Shown here piece after piece: positions 55,463 through 64,000 of a DNA stretch of 64,000 nt. The stretch is from Cladocopium goreaui. Lineage: Eukaryota > Sar > Dinophyceae > Suessiales > Symbiodiniaceae. The position numbers and the translations under genes were made by a program. Position 1 is the stretch's first letter; the number at the start of each line of letters is the position of its first letter. The DNA is taken from positions 721,172 through 785,171 of the forward strand of contig CAMXCT020000324.1 in the NCBI GenBank assembly GCA_947184155.2. The letters are read 5' to 3'. The notes below the pieces were generated by a model. It was given only the letters and a program-made list of their open reading frames with translations. It was not told the origin of the DNA and ran no database searches.

Positions 55463-57132
55463 TAGTGGAACGCAGGGGGGGGGAAGTTTAAATGAAGAAG
55501 TAGAATGGAGACAATGGTATAGTGGAACGCAGGGGGGGGAAGTTTAAATAAAGAAGTATAATGGTGACCATGGTTTAGTGGAACGCAGGGGAGGGGAAGT
55601 TTAAATAAAGAAGTAGAATGGAGACAACGGTATAGTGGAACGCAGGGGGGGGTAAGTTTAAATAAAGAAGTATAATGGTGACAATGGTTTAGTGGAACGC
55701 AGGGGGGGGTAAGTTTAAATAAAGAAGTAGAATGGTGACAATGGTTTCGTGGAACGCAGGGGGGGGGAAGTTTAAATAAAGAAGTATAATGGTGACAATG
55801 GTTTAGTGGAACGCAGGGGGGGAAGTTTAAATGAAGAAGTAGAATGGAGACAATGGTATAGTGGAACGCAGGGGGGGGAAGTTTAAATAAAGAAGTAGAA
55901 TGGTGACAATAGTATAGTGGAACGCAGGGGGGGGAAGTTTAAATAAAGAAGTAGAATGGAGACAATATTATAGTAGAGACGCAGGGGGGGGGAGTTTTAA
56001 ATAAGAAGTCGAATGAGACAAATGGTTAGTGGGAACGCAGGGGGGGGTAAGTTTTCAAAAAGAAGTAGAATGGTGACAATGGTTTAGTGGAACGCAGGGG
56101 GGGGTAATTTTAAATAAAGAAGTATAGTGGTGACAATGGTTTAGTGGAACGCAGGGGGGGGTAAGTTTAAATACAGAAGTAGAATGGAGAAAATGGTTTA
56201 GTGGAACGCAGGGGGGGGTAAGTTTAAATACAGAAGTAGAATGGAGAAAATGGTTTAGTGGAACGCAGGGGGGGGTAAGTTTAAAAAAAGAAGTAGAATG
56301 GTGACAATGGTTTAGTGGAACGCAGGGGGAGGTAAGTTTAAATAAAGAAGTAGAATGGAGACAACGGTATAGTGGAACGCAGGGGGGGGTATTTAATAAG
56401 AGTTATAAATGGTTGTACCATGGTTTAGTGTAAGCGCTTGGGGGGGTAATTTAAAAAATAAAGAATATAATGGTTACAATGTTAAGTGAAACCCGGGGGG
56501 GGACTTTGAATATAAAAAATAACGGAATTATATGTGACAATGGTTTAGTGGGAACGCAGGGGCGAAGTTTTTAAATGGAAGAAGTAGGAAGTTGGAGACA
56601 TGGTATAGTGGGAACGCAAGGGGGGAAGTTTAAATAAAGAAGTATATGGTTACAAATGGTAACTAGTGGAACGCAGGGGGGGGGAAGTTTAAATAAAGAA
56701 GTATAATGGTGACAATGGTATAGTGGAACGCAGGGGAGGGGAAGTTTAAATAAAGAAGTAGAATGGAGACAATGGTATAGTGGAACGCAGGGGGGGGTAA
56801 GTTTAAATAAAGAAGTAGAATGGTGACAATGGTTTAGTGGAACGCAGGGGGGGGTAAGTTTAAATAAACAAGTATAATGGTGACAATGGTTTAGTGGAAC
56901 GCAGGGGGGGGTAAGTTTAAATAAAGAAGTAGAATGGAGACAATGGTTTCGTGGAACGCAGGGGGGGGTAAGTTTAAATACAGAAGTAGAATGGAGAAAA
57001 TGGTTTAGTGGAACGCAGGGGGGGGTAAGTTTAAATAAAGAAGTAGAATGGCGACAATGGTATAGTGGAACGCAGGGGGGGGGGAAGTTTAAATAAAGAA
57101 GTAGAATGGAGAAAATGGTTTAGTGGAACGCA
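55463..57132. repeat. ~57-bp minisatellite with G-run, about 30 copies
   Basis: Unit: TAGTGGAACGCAG, a run of 5 to 9 G, AAGTTTAAATAAAGAAGTA, then [GT]AATGG[AT]GACAATGGT. Alternating unit variants (GAATGGAGA/TAATGGTGA) suggest a two-unit higher-order pattern in places. Units between about 55970 and 56650 are ragged, with many single-base gains and losses near homopolymers, which may be sequencing error. Confidence 0.95.
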
Positions 57133-57263
57133 CAAACTCGTGCGCGTGCGCGCGTGAGACTAACAACGCGTCTGGCGCGTGCGCGCGTGAGACCAAAAAC
57201 GCGTGCTCAGGTGAGGCCTCCTTGCGCGTGCGCACGTGAGCCAAAAAACGCGTGCGCACGTGA
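57133..57263. repeat. GTGCGCGTGCGCGTGAG repeats, alternating purine/pyrimidine
   Basis: Four loose copies of a ~35-bp unit containing GCGTGCGCGCGTGAG and AAAAACGCGT. Long CG/TG alternation is the classic composition for left-handed DNA. It ends at an in-frame TGA (57261-57263) just before the gag-like frame begins. Confidence 0.85.
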
Positions 57264-57518
57264 GGCCCAGACCCTCAGAAAGGCAAGGGGAAGCAGACCC
57301 AATCCAAAGGAAAAGGGAAACAAAAAGGGAAACCACAATGGGTGACCGAAACACGTAACCCAGACGGATCCACCAAAGCCCTGTGTATGCGATTCCAGCT
57401 CGGCAAGTGCAAGTTATCGGACTGCAAATTCAGTCATCAGTGCGCATACCCGACAGCAGCGGGACATGCCTGCGGAGGAAGCCACGGCGCAATGGAGCAC
57501 AAACAAATTCCTCACTGA
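57264..57518 (+). pseudogene. Retroelement Gag C-terminus with CCCH zinc finger
   Basis: 84 codons between two TGA stops. A Lys/Gly/Gln-rich basic stretch (G-K-G-K-Q, K-G-K-P-Q-W-V-T-E-T-R) leads to C-M-R-F-Q-L-G-K-C-K-L-S-D-C-K-F-S-H, a C-x7-C-x4-C-x3-H zinc finger. Then comes a second Cys/His set (C-A-Y-P, C-G-G-S-H, E-H). Fingers of this form bind RNA and occur at the end of Gag-like regions in dinoflagellate retroelements. The N-terminal Gag is missing, replaced by the repeat tract. The frame is the same as the methyltransferase-RT frame that follows; only the TGA at 57516 separates them. Confidence 0.75.
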
Positions 57519-59587
57519 CTCCCTTCGCAGGAATACAGGCCTATCAATGTGGATGTTGACATGCAGGAGGAATCCAAAGCAACGGTTTCAGATTCCTCAG
57601 GTATCACAGTTTCAACTCAGATGCAGACTGCAATAGATCAGGGTCCTGGCAATTCAGACCCACCATTGCCTAGTTTCACACCATCTCCTGAGGGGAAGGT
57701 TCCCCAAGTTCCGCATTTTGCGGCAGCGAATACATTTGGCAATGTCAAAACTGTGGGACCCAATCGAATTTTTCTGGACATTTGTGCAGGGGCTACAAGA
57801 CCATTATCTCGAGCATGTTTACGCAGAGGCAAAAGAGTTTTATCATTTGATATTTTGATTCAATCAGCGATGAATTTGCTTGATGATGTAGAATATGAAC
57901 AACTCCTGCGGCTGTGCGCCAGCGGCTCTGTAGCTTATGCTGGTGCAAGACCTAGTTGCGGCCAGTATTCAAGACTCAAATTGCGCAAAGGTGGTCCTCC
58001 CCCAGTGAGAACACCGGATCACCTAGATGGAGTGCCTGGTATCTCTCCTTCTGACCTCTTGAAGGTCCAAGAGAGTCACACATTACTTTCCAGATGTATT
58101 CAATGTTTAATTTTGGTTTTTCAAGCAGGAGGGCACGTGCACCTAGAGCAACCTCCATCAGCCATGTCCTGGCTGGAACCGGAAGTCAAAGCCTTTCTCC
58201 TTCTCATTGGTGCATTTTGCATTAACCTTCCGGCCTGCGCATTTGGATGGAGCATTCATAAAGCTTGGATGTTTGCTACAAGTTTCTCAGCCTTACAGAA
58301 GCTTGGATCAATTTGTCCGCATTCGCAATCGGACAATGAATCTATTGCAGGACGCCACAATGCAGCAGGCGATTTTTTGAGCAAAGATACAGCATGTTAC
58401 CCTGATTCATTGGCCGATGCATTTGCAGAATTGGTTGATCCGCTTTTGTCTGACCACCATGCCGATCTAGCATGGCCTTTTCCCAATGCAATTCTACCCA
58501 CCAAAGGGTATGATGATTTTCCTAAAAGCTCTGAAGACGGTGGCGGCCTTTTCTCCCTGCCGGACTGGAGTCAAAGCAATCGGCAGGCAACAGATTCTCT
58601 TCACAATTTGCGTGTTAAATGGCGACAAATGATTTTGGATCAAAGATTGGATCGCCAAATATTGGCCTATGTTGCTCAGGGACCATCACCGGACCCACCA
58701 TTTTCTGAGGAGACGCTGCAACCATTTATGAACGAACTTAATCATTTCATTCGACTGCATGGGCTGACTCCGGACTGGTCGGTACGTGAACATCAACCCA
58801 TGCGATTGGGCATTCTGGCGGCACTGAGCACGATCATGGGCGACAAAGACACCACATTATTTGGTGAGCTACAAGCCGGAGTCAGCACTGGATTCAACCA
58901 TGACATACCATTGTCACAATGTTTTCCTCGTAATGATCGACAAGTGGACACCACCACACTGTTGTCCGCGCACATGTGCAATTGGGCCTCCGCTGAAAGC
59001 GATTTAGAACTTACCCGATCACTGGTGGAAGAAGAAATATCGCGCGGCTGGGTCGACAAATTTGATGGAGATCTCTCTGATGCGCAAGCTGCATTTCCCA
59101 CTGGAGTGGCCATCGGCAAACTTGGAGTCGCCACCAGTGACTCCAGACCACCACGTTTAGTTGTAGACAATAGCATATGCGGCCTCAATTCGAGGTGCCA
59201 TATACCTGAGAGATCAACGCTGCCGACCGCAAAGGATGTTTTGCGTAGCTACCCTCTCCGAGGTTGCACTGATGATTTCATGGCCATGTCTCTTGACATC
59301 AAGTCCGCACATAAATGTGTGGTCTTACGTGAAAGTGAAAGAGGATTGGTCGGCTTCACGCTGGATGGCGTCCTGTATTTTTACAAAGTCGCTCCCTTCG
59401 GGGCATCCTTCTCGGCAGCGTGGTGGAGTCGAGTAGGTGGATACCTACTACGTCTGATGCACCATACTATATGGATCCCACATTGTGGACTGGTGTTCGT
59501 GGATGACTACTTGTTCTACCAAATCAAATCTATGATGCCGGTCACGGCTGCACTCCTTTGTATTTTGGTATTATGTTGTCGAATTCC
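57519..59587 (+). pseudogene. Cytosine-methyltransferase-like domain fused to reverse transcriptase, truncated
   Basis: Open from just after the TGA at 57516-57518. Residue numbers count from the GTG at 57549. Residues 75-102 (F-L-D-I-C-A-G-A-T-R-P-L-S to V-L-S-F-D-I) match the SAM-binding motif I of C5 cytosine methyltransferases. A-R-P-S-C137-G-Q-Y-S fits motif IV, where Cys is the nucleophile. H-L-E200-Q-P-P-S corresponds to the motif VI glutamate region. A C-P-H then G-R-H-N-A-A-G-D-F-L-S, Y-P segment (256-285) follows. The RT has R-L-V-V-D-N-S (536-542), motif A S-L-D583-I-K-S-A-H, motif B A-P-F-G-A and motif C F-V-D652-D653-Y. At codon 680 the RT runs into the inverted repeat B at 59588, losing its thumb and RNase H. 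The remaining open frame to 59912 is repeat sequence. I infer DNA self-methylation during reverse transcription as the original role. The copy is dead as it stands. Confidence 0.75.
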
Positions 59588-60171
59588 CGCGGGGTGGACA
59601 TGTCCATCGAAGTGGGACAGCCAACGACGGAGCTCCGCCTCGGAATGTTGCCAAAGTATTTGGCAACACTTCCTGCCATCAGGGAAAGTATTTCCCTACG
59701 TTACATCGTACGGTCGGTGCGTTGACCTTCGCTGCGGAGGAATGTGTTTCCTCCAGGTAAATGATCGCCTTGCAACAAAAGAGCAATCCCAAACTCGAAA
59801 CATCACCACTAGGGGAAAGTATTTCCCTACGTTACATCGTACGGTCGGTACGTCGACCTTCGCTGCGGAGGAATGTGTTTCCTCCAGATTATCACCCTGC
59901 GGCGAAAAATGACAAACCCAAACTTGGAACAATTCAAACCCATGGCCCATGTCGGTTATTTACGAATGCTTTGGGGAATGAATTTCCCTATTTGATTTAT
60001 CCGGGAATGCATTTCCCTCTTGGGTACGTATTACCCTAAAGTTTCCTCACCGGAACATGCTGGAATCACCAATACTATTACCATGGTCCACTGGAAGAGG
60101 ATATCTTCTCATCGAGTGGGATGATGACCAGCAACTGCTGGCCCAAGCTGGGTACCTTCAAAGCAAGGTTT
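59588..60171 (+). repeat. ~585-bp inverted repeat B, right copy (inserted in RT)
   Basis: Starts CGCGGGGTGGACATGTCC immediately after RT codon 680 and ends CTTCAAAGCAAGGTTT, 40 bp before the tyrosine recombinase frame. Same content as 52683-53267 in opposite orientation. Near its right end it keeps an open segment reading L-I-E-W-D-D-D-Q-Q-L-L-A-Q-A-G-Y-L-Q-S-K, which also occurs in the left copy but joins a different downstream sequence there. No obvious target duplication flanks it. Confidence 0.95.
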
Positions 60172-60211
60172 GGGGTAGATCGTCCAATGCAATTGGACTT
60201 CGTGTGACGCT

Positions 60212-62560
60212 ATGGAAGATTTGGCACCGCGGAGGGGGTTGAGAGCCCGATGGCATGCCATGGCGACGGCTTTGGAGAGAAGTCGGAATCAGGAAACCCC
60301 AGCCTTGGATGGAGACAGTTGTGGGGGCTGTGAGAGCTTGGGTCCCGTCACCCCTACAGAAGATTTGTTTGGAGATGGACAAGAGGCTGAGGCCGAACGT
60401 CAGGTCCGGCAGAGGTTGGCTGATTTGGATCGAGGGATCCAATGTGCAGTGGAACATGTCACGCCGGAGGAGCTGGAGACCTATTGGGCTGCACTGCCCG
60501 TCACGGTCAAGGAGTTGGTCATGATGAATGGTGAGGTGTCAGCTGACCTCCTTGCCTTTCTGGCTGACACCGACGAGGACCGCATGGGCCTTTTGATGCA
60601 GCATGGATGTAATGAGGCAGAGGTCCGAGACAAGGCGACGGTCCTCGAGGCCCTGCAGCTGGCGGCAGAGGAGAAAGCAGCCCGGTTGAGGAGGAATAGG
60701 GTGGCAAAGAGAGGAGTCCAGATGGCCTTGGACTTGGCCGAAAAAACAAAGATGAGGAGGCGTGAGGGCACTGGAGAGCTCATGGAGGGTGAGATGCCCA
60801 CCAAGAGCTGGCTCGAAAAACACTCGGGGGGGATCATGTTGCCGAAGAGGCGGAGAGCTACTGACCCAGGTCTTGAAGAGGACGAGGTGGAAGCGGTCAA
60901 GGCCCGGGAACGTCAACAATGGCACAAGGAGGCAGAAAGGGTCGTCGAGTTGCTGAAGGACAACCTGGACCTGCCAATACTCAGAGGAGCAGAGGAGTCC
61001 ATCGACCCCGAGGAGTTCATGAGGACAGCGATCGGTGGCTACAGAGCCTCAACCTTGAGGAAGAGGCTGCGGGAATGGAAAAAATATTTGACCTGGCTGG
61101 AGATAGTTCACCAGGTCAGGTGGCCATCGCGCAGGGCTCATGCCATTGACTACCTGGTTGAGCTCAGATTGACAGATGCGCCTCCCACAGTGCCGCAATC
61201 CTTTTCTACTACACTGGCCTTTTTTGAGAAGGCAGGTGGCATCGATAAAGATGCAATGGTGTCAATGGATGTCACCTTCAAACGGGCATTAGATATGACA
61301 AACAAAGAGATGGAAACCAAGAAACCTGCCAAGAAGCAGGCGCCCTTGCTGCCAATCAAGGTCATTGCATCCATGGAGATGTTAGTGGTCAGTGAGGCCA
61401 ATGCCACCTTTGTCAGGTTTGCAGCATGGTGCAAGTTGGTGAAACTCTGGACAGCCTCCAGGACGGATGATCTCCAGGGAATCTCATTGAGAAGCATGAG
61501 GTTCACAAAGGCTGGACTACACGGAGTGTTCTGGAAAACCAAGGTGTCCGGGCCAGGGAAGAGGAACAAATTGCTCCCCTTCATGATCAGCAACAAAGTG
61601 AGCATCACTGGATTGCCTTGGCTGAAGACGGGCATGGAGATCCTCGAGGAGAAATATTGGTACCCGAGGGACTACTTGGTTCCCACGTACCCTTATGGAC
61701 TGGAAGGGTTGGAAGAGAAGCGCCCAGCCAACTACGATGACTTTGTGGTCCTCACAAGGGTCGTCTACTCCAAGTTGAAGGAGGTCTTCTATGAGGAAGG
61801 TCGTTGGGTAACTGGGCGTGGGCCCCTCTTACTCCCAGAGTTGTATAAGCTCTGGACGGAGCACTCCGAGAGAAACTGGATAGTGTCGCTGGCTGCAGCG
61901 TCCGGAGTGCCCAGGGAAGAACGCCAGATGCTGGGCCGATGGGCTGTGAAAGAAAGCGGGGACGAATACGTCCGATCAGCTCAGCGCATTGTTGCAAGGA
62001 TCCAATGCCTCCTGGAAAGACTCAGGTCGGACCGTGAGTGGGACTTGAGGCACGCGGGACTTGAGGAGGTAAGGGAGCACATCACCAAGGCGAACTACGA
62101 CGCCGACTCCATTAGGAGACAAATGGAAAAATTGGAGATGCCTGAGGTCTGGACTCCAGTTGGTTCAGATGGGACGTTCCTGGGCCTTATACGGAGGCCG
62201 GACGGCGTGAAGCCAGATGAAATGGGGCAGGACGTCCCTGAGCCAACGCAGGAGGACCTGCCGCCAATCCAAGAGCTCATGGAGGAGAGGGTCCAGGCAG
62301 ACGACATGGGCAGTGAAGAGGACGACATTGATGTGAAGGCAAAGTTCTTCGTGTCCATCAACGTCAGGAGCCGACATAGGAAGCTCCATATCTGGGGCAA
62401 ATGTGGGACAAAACCTGGACAAAACTTCTCAGCATATGAGCCCCACAACAGCTTGAAGGGCGTGAAGTTCAATTCGATTTGTGGGCACTGCTGGAAAGGC
62501 AAGGGCCCGCATGAAGATGAAGACAGCTCTACTACAACGAGCTCAAGTGACATGGACTGA
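60212..62560 (+). CDS. Tyrosine recombinase of a DIRS-like retroelement
   Basis: 782 residues, intact. An acidic/basic N-terminal region (to ~260) is followed by a core-binding helical domain (about 270-360; T-L-R-K-R-L-R-E-W-K-K-Y-L, then the phage-integrase-type W-P-S-R-R). The catalytic domain shows R417 in A-S-R-T-D-D-L, a beta-hairpin Lys at 442 or 444 (W-K-T-K-V-S-G), H551-S-E-R554, G575-R-W in place of the usual H/W, and the nucleophile candidate Y586 in G-D-E-Y-V-R. The C-terminal part has C731 and C757-x2-C760, a possible zinc site, ending in a Ser/Thr/Asp tail. Such recombinases insert a circular cDNA without making target duplications. The Met at 60212 is the first in frame; 40 bp upstream lies the end of repeat B. 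No stop or frameshift, so this ORF could still be functional. Confidence 0.85.
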   Translation: MEDLAPRRGLRARWHAMATALERSRNQETPALDGDSCGGCESLGPVTPTEDLFGDGQEAEAERQVRQRLADLDRGIQCAVEHVTPEELETYWAALPVTVKELVMMNGEVSADLLAFLADTDEDRMGLLMQHGCNEAEVRDKATVLEALQLAAEEKAARLRRNRVAKRGVQMALDLAEKTKMRRREGTGELMEGEMPTKSWLEKHSGGIMLPKRRRATDPGLEEDEVEAVKARERQQWHKEAERVVELLKDNLDLPILRGAEESIDPEEFMRTAIGGYRASTLRKRLREWKKYLTWLEIVHQVRWPSRRAHAIDYLVELRLTDAPPTVPQSFSTTLAFFEKAGGIDKDAMVSMDVTFKRALDMTNKEMETKKPAKKQAPLLPIKVIASMEMLVVSEANATFVRFAAWCKLVKLWTASRTDDLQGISLRSMRFTKAGLHGVFWKTKVSGPGKRNKLLPFMISNKVSITGLPWLKTGMEILEEKYWYPRDYLVPTYPYGLEGLEEKRPANYDDFVVLTRVVYSKLKEVFYEEGRWVTGRGPLLLPELYKLWTEHSERNWIVSLAAASGVPREERQMLGRWAVKESGDEYVRSAQRIVARIQCLLERLRSDREWDLRHAGLEEVREHITKANYDADSIRRQMEKLEMPEVWTPVGSDGTFLGLIRRPDGVKPDEMGQDVPEPTQEDLPPIQELMEERVQADDMGSEEDDIDVKAKFFVSINVRSRHRKLHIWGKCGTKPGQNFSAYEPHNSLKGVKFNSICGHCWKGKGPHEDEDSSTTTSSSDMD

Positions 62561-63032
62561 ACTGCAGTGAGTTGAAAACAAGGTTCATGGCGAGTAGAGT
62601 TGTCATGTGCATAGCTTGCATGATTGGGAAGGGTGCGGTTAAGTATTGACCAGGGAAACCCAGGGAACCCAAAGAAGAGTACTATGACAACACTGGGAAG
62701 GACTAAGCATTAGTCCAGTGAACCCGGTCCAAGCGATGGAGTAGCTTGGGTGGTACTCGTGACCCGGTAAAGCATTTACTAGGGGCAGTATGGGGAATTG
62801 ATGCGATTTCTCTGTCATGATGTGGAAGGAGCACAACGGGAAATTTGTGCATCCGAAGACCTGTGGGGTCAAGAGAAACACGGGCAGAGAAGTAACCAAG
62901 CATCATGTTGCATTTCTCCATGCAGTCACCTTTCCTAAGGGCAGGCTTGGGAACTTATAATGTGATGTAGTCACATTACATTGCATGACCCTAGTCGGAT
63001 ATCCGCACGCGGGTGGCGGGCCGTGCAGCCAT
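62561..63032. promoter_or_regulatory. Spacer between recombinase and gag-like ORF, hairpin-rich
   Basis: Four hairpins: GGTTAA-GTA-TTGACC (62637-62651, one G-T pair), GGACTAA-GCA-TTAGTCC (62700-62716), GTAAA-GCA-TTTAC (62767-62779) and TAATGTGA-TGTAG-TCACATTA (62958-62978). The first three keep the three-base centre and A/T neck of the hairpins in repeats A and B. The fourth has a five-base loop and sits about 55 bp before the gag-like start, a position suited to promoter or RNA-structure control, though that is only inference. Confidence 0.5.
62958..62978. other. Perfect 8-bp inverted repeat before gag-like ORF
   Basis: TAATGTGA and TCACATTA around TGTAG. Could be a binding site or an RNA hairpin in the 5' leader of the next ORF. 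Confidence 0.6.
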
Positions 63033-64000
63033 GCCCCTACTAGCGCTGACGGATGACGAGGTGGAGCGGGCCTTGGACCAGGCGGACTCTGACCTCAAAT
63101 ACTTGTTGTCAGAAGTCGGGGTGCCTGAAGATGTTCAAGCGGCACTTTATCATAGAGGCTTCACCTCTTTGAGGTTGTTCACGGGCATAGATGAAAGCAG
63201 AACAGAAGTGAGGGCCGCACTGAAGGCAGAGATAGGCCTGGACACTACCGCAAGCAATGCGGAAAGGCGATACACAGCCTTGGTTCTCAGTGCGTGGGAA
63301 ACAGCCAGGACCCAGCAAAGGTCAAATGATGAGTCCAGGGCTGAGGCCAGGACTGCTATGATCCCCCGGCCAGTGCCCATCAATGAGCACGCCATGCTGA
63401 GGGAGGCGCTGGAAGCCCATATTGGCAGGTTGAAGGACTACGAGGTGCCCTCCAAGAACCTTGTTGCGTCCAAGATGGACGACATCGAGACCAACATGCC
63501 AAGAGTCGAAGATTTACGGAACGTATCCTCAATGGAAGATGGAGAGGTCGACCTTTTGCAGGGCAACTTGGATGTAGCCACAGGGACATTTAAGATGAAG
63601 GCGGCCAGGAACACAGTGCAAATGCCCAAGACCCCAGAGGAGCTTCGATTGAGGCACAGAAGGCTGGGGGTTGCTTGGGAAATGGCCCGCACCAAACATC
63701 GCAACAGAGTTTGGCTCCAGGGGCACCTGATCGAGGCGTTTAGACAATTGTCGGACCATATATTAGGTCGGCATGTGTTTGGGCTAGCGCTCCCGCAAGA
63801 GCAAAAACCGAAATGGGAGATTGTCTTGAGTTACGAGCAAGAGATCAGGAAGAAGGCCTACCAATGGGTTAGGCAAGGAGACGTAGCCACTCTCGAAGAA
63901 GGCATCCTGCGAGGCATCAAGGACGCCGAGGTGATGAACCTCCACTTCGTAGTTCCAGTGACCACCAATGTGGCAACGAGTTCCTTTGGAGGAGGGGTTC
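63033..64000 (+). CDS. Gag-like N-terminal region of DIRS-like retroelement, runs off window
   Basis: Open for at least 322 codons to the window edge, no stop. Starts M-P-L-L-A-L-T-D-D-E-V-E-R-A-L; another in-frame ATG lies at 62985 and could be used. The sequence is helical and charged, with V-Q-A-A-L-Y-H-R-G-F-T-S-L-R-L-F, I-D-E-S-R-T-E-V-R-A-A-L-K, T-P-E-E-L-R-L-R-H-R-R-L-G and L-H-F-V-V-P-V-T near the edge. I recognise the style of dinoflagellate retroelement Gag-like polyproteins that later carry methyltransferase-like and RT domains, but no defined domain is visible in this part. It lies 472 bp after the recombinase ORF on the same strand, either as the next gene of the same element or the start of a second copy. 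Confidence 0.65.

Noticed and set aside
59589-59912. C-terminal ~107 residues of the methyltransferase-RT frame as part of the protein
   Set aside because: This part is repeat B read through by chance; the same DNA occurs inverted at 52683-53267 in an unrelated context.

Overview
The window looks like nuclear DNA of a dinoflagellate, most probably a Symbiodiniaceae-type alga. Direct signs: a 15-nt relict of the dinoflagellate spliced leader (31198-31212, minus); short exons with AG|G acceptors and a mix of GT and GC donors; a thylakoid protein whose plastid leader has the phenylalanine-starting motif used in peridinin-type plastids; and tyrosine-recombinase (DIRS-like) retroelement proteins of a kind common in these genomes. 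No bacterial operon, rRNA, tRNA or CRISPR array was found. Most genes are intron-rich, so exon calls are incomplete and rest on splice-site plus codon reading by eye.

Layout. 1-10 kb: AT-rich intergenic DNA, a 1-kb satellite of a 10-bp unit (4854-5885), a plastid thylakoid protein gene (7498-8016, minus) and isolated exons. 10.8-14.4 kb (minus): a gene assembled from at least ten micro-exons of 30-56 nt encoding Lys/Pro/Glu-rich peptides. 14-26 kb: isolated small exons on both strands. 26-34.9 kb (minus): a 1.24-kb segmental duplication holding the 3' end of a gene built from alternating exon cassettes (Pro-Glu-Gln linker, then a W-Q-K-Y-V-P-G-F module), a related cassette gene at 31.5-33.2 kb, and an intron-poor CRAL-TRIO (Sec14-like) gene with a spliced-leader relict just upstream. 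34.7 kb: a first exon with a plastid-type leader. 37.3 kb: a 99-bp MITE. 38.4-42.6 kb: a 4.2-kb higher-order satellite (60 bp = 4 x 15 bp). 42.9-43.8 kb: degenerate ~390-bp tandem repeats.

50.3-64 kb is a retroelement graveyard. It holds a reverse transcriptase/RNase H gene (minus, one frameshift); a second RT-thumb/RNase H fragment (minus) that runs into a 100-N assembly gap; a hairpin array, a ~57-bp G-run minisatellite and a GTGCGC-rich tract; a gag CCCH zinc-finger tail followed in the same frame by a cytosine-methyltransferase-like domain and RT (plus); a tyrosine recombinase ORF (plus); and a gag-like ORF running off the window. Two repeat blocks tie these together: a 293-bp direct repeat (52371-52663 / 53267-53559) and a ~585-bp inverted repeat (52683-53267 / 59588-60171). 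The second copy of the inverted repeat cuts the RT just after its catalytic aspartates. These blocks, and the spacer after the recombinase gene, are studded with short perfect hairpins whose arms differ but whose three-base centre (TAC/GTA/GCA) and A/T flanks are kept. That hairpin family is the most unexpected structure in the window.
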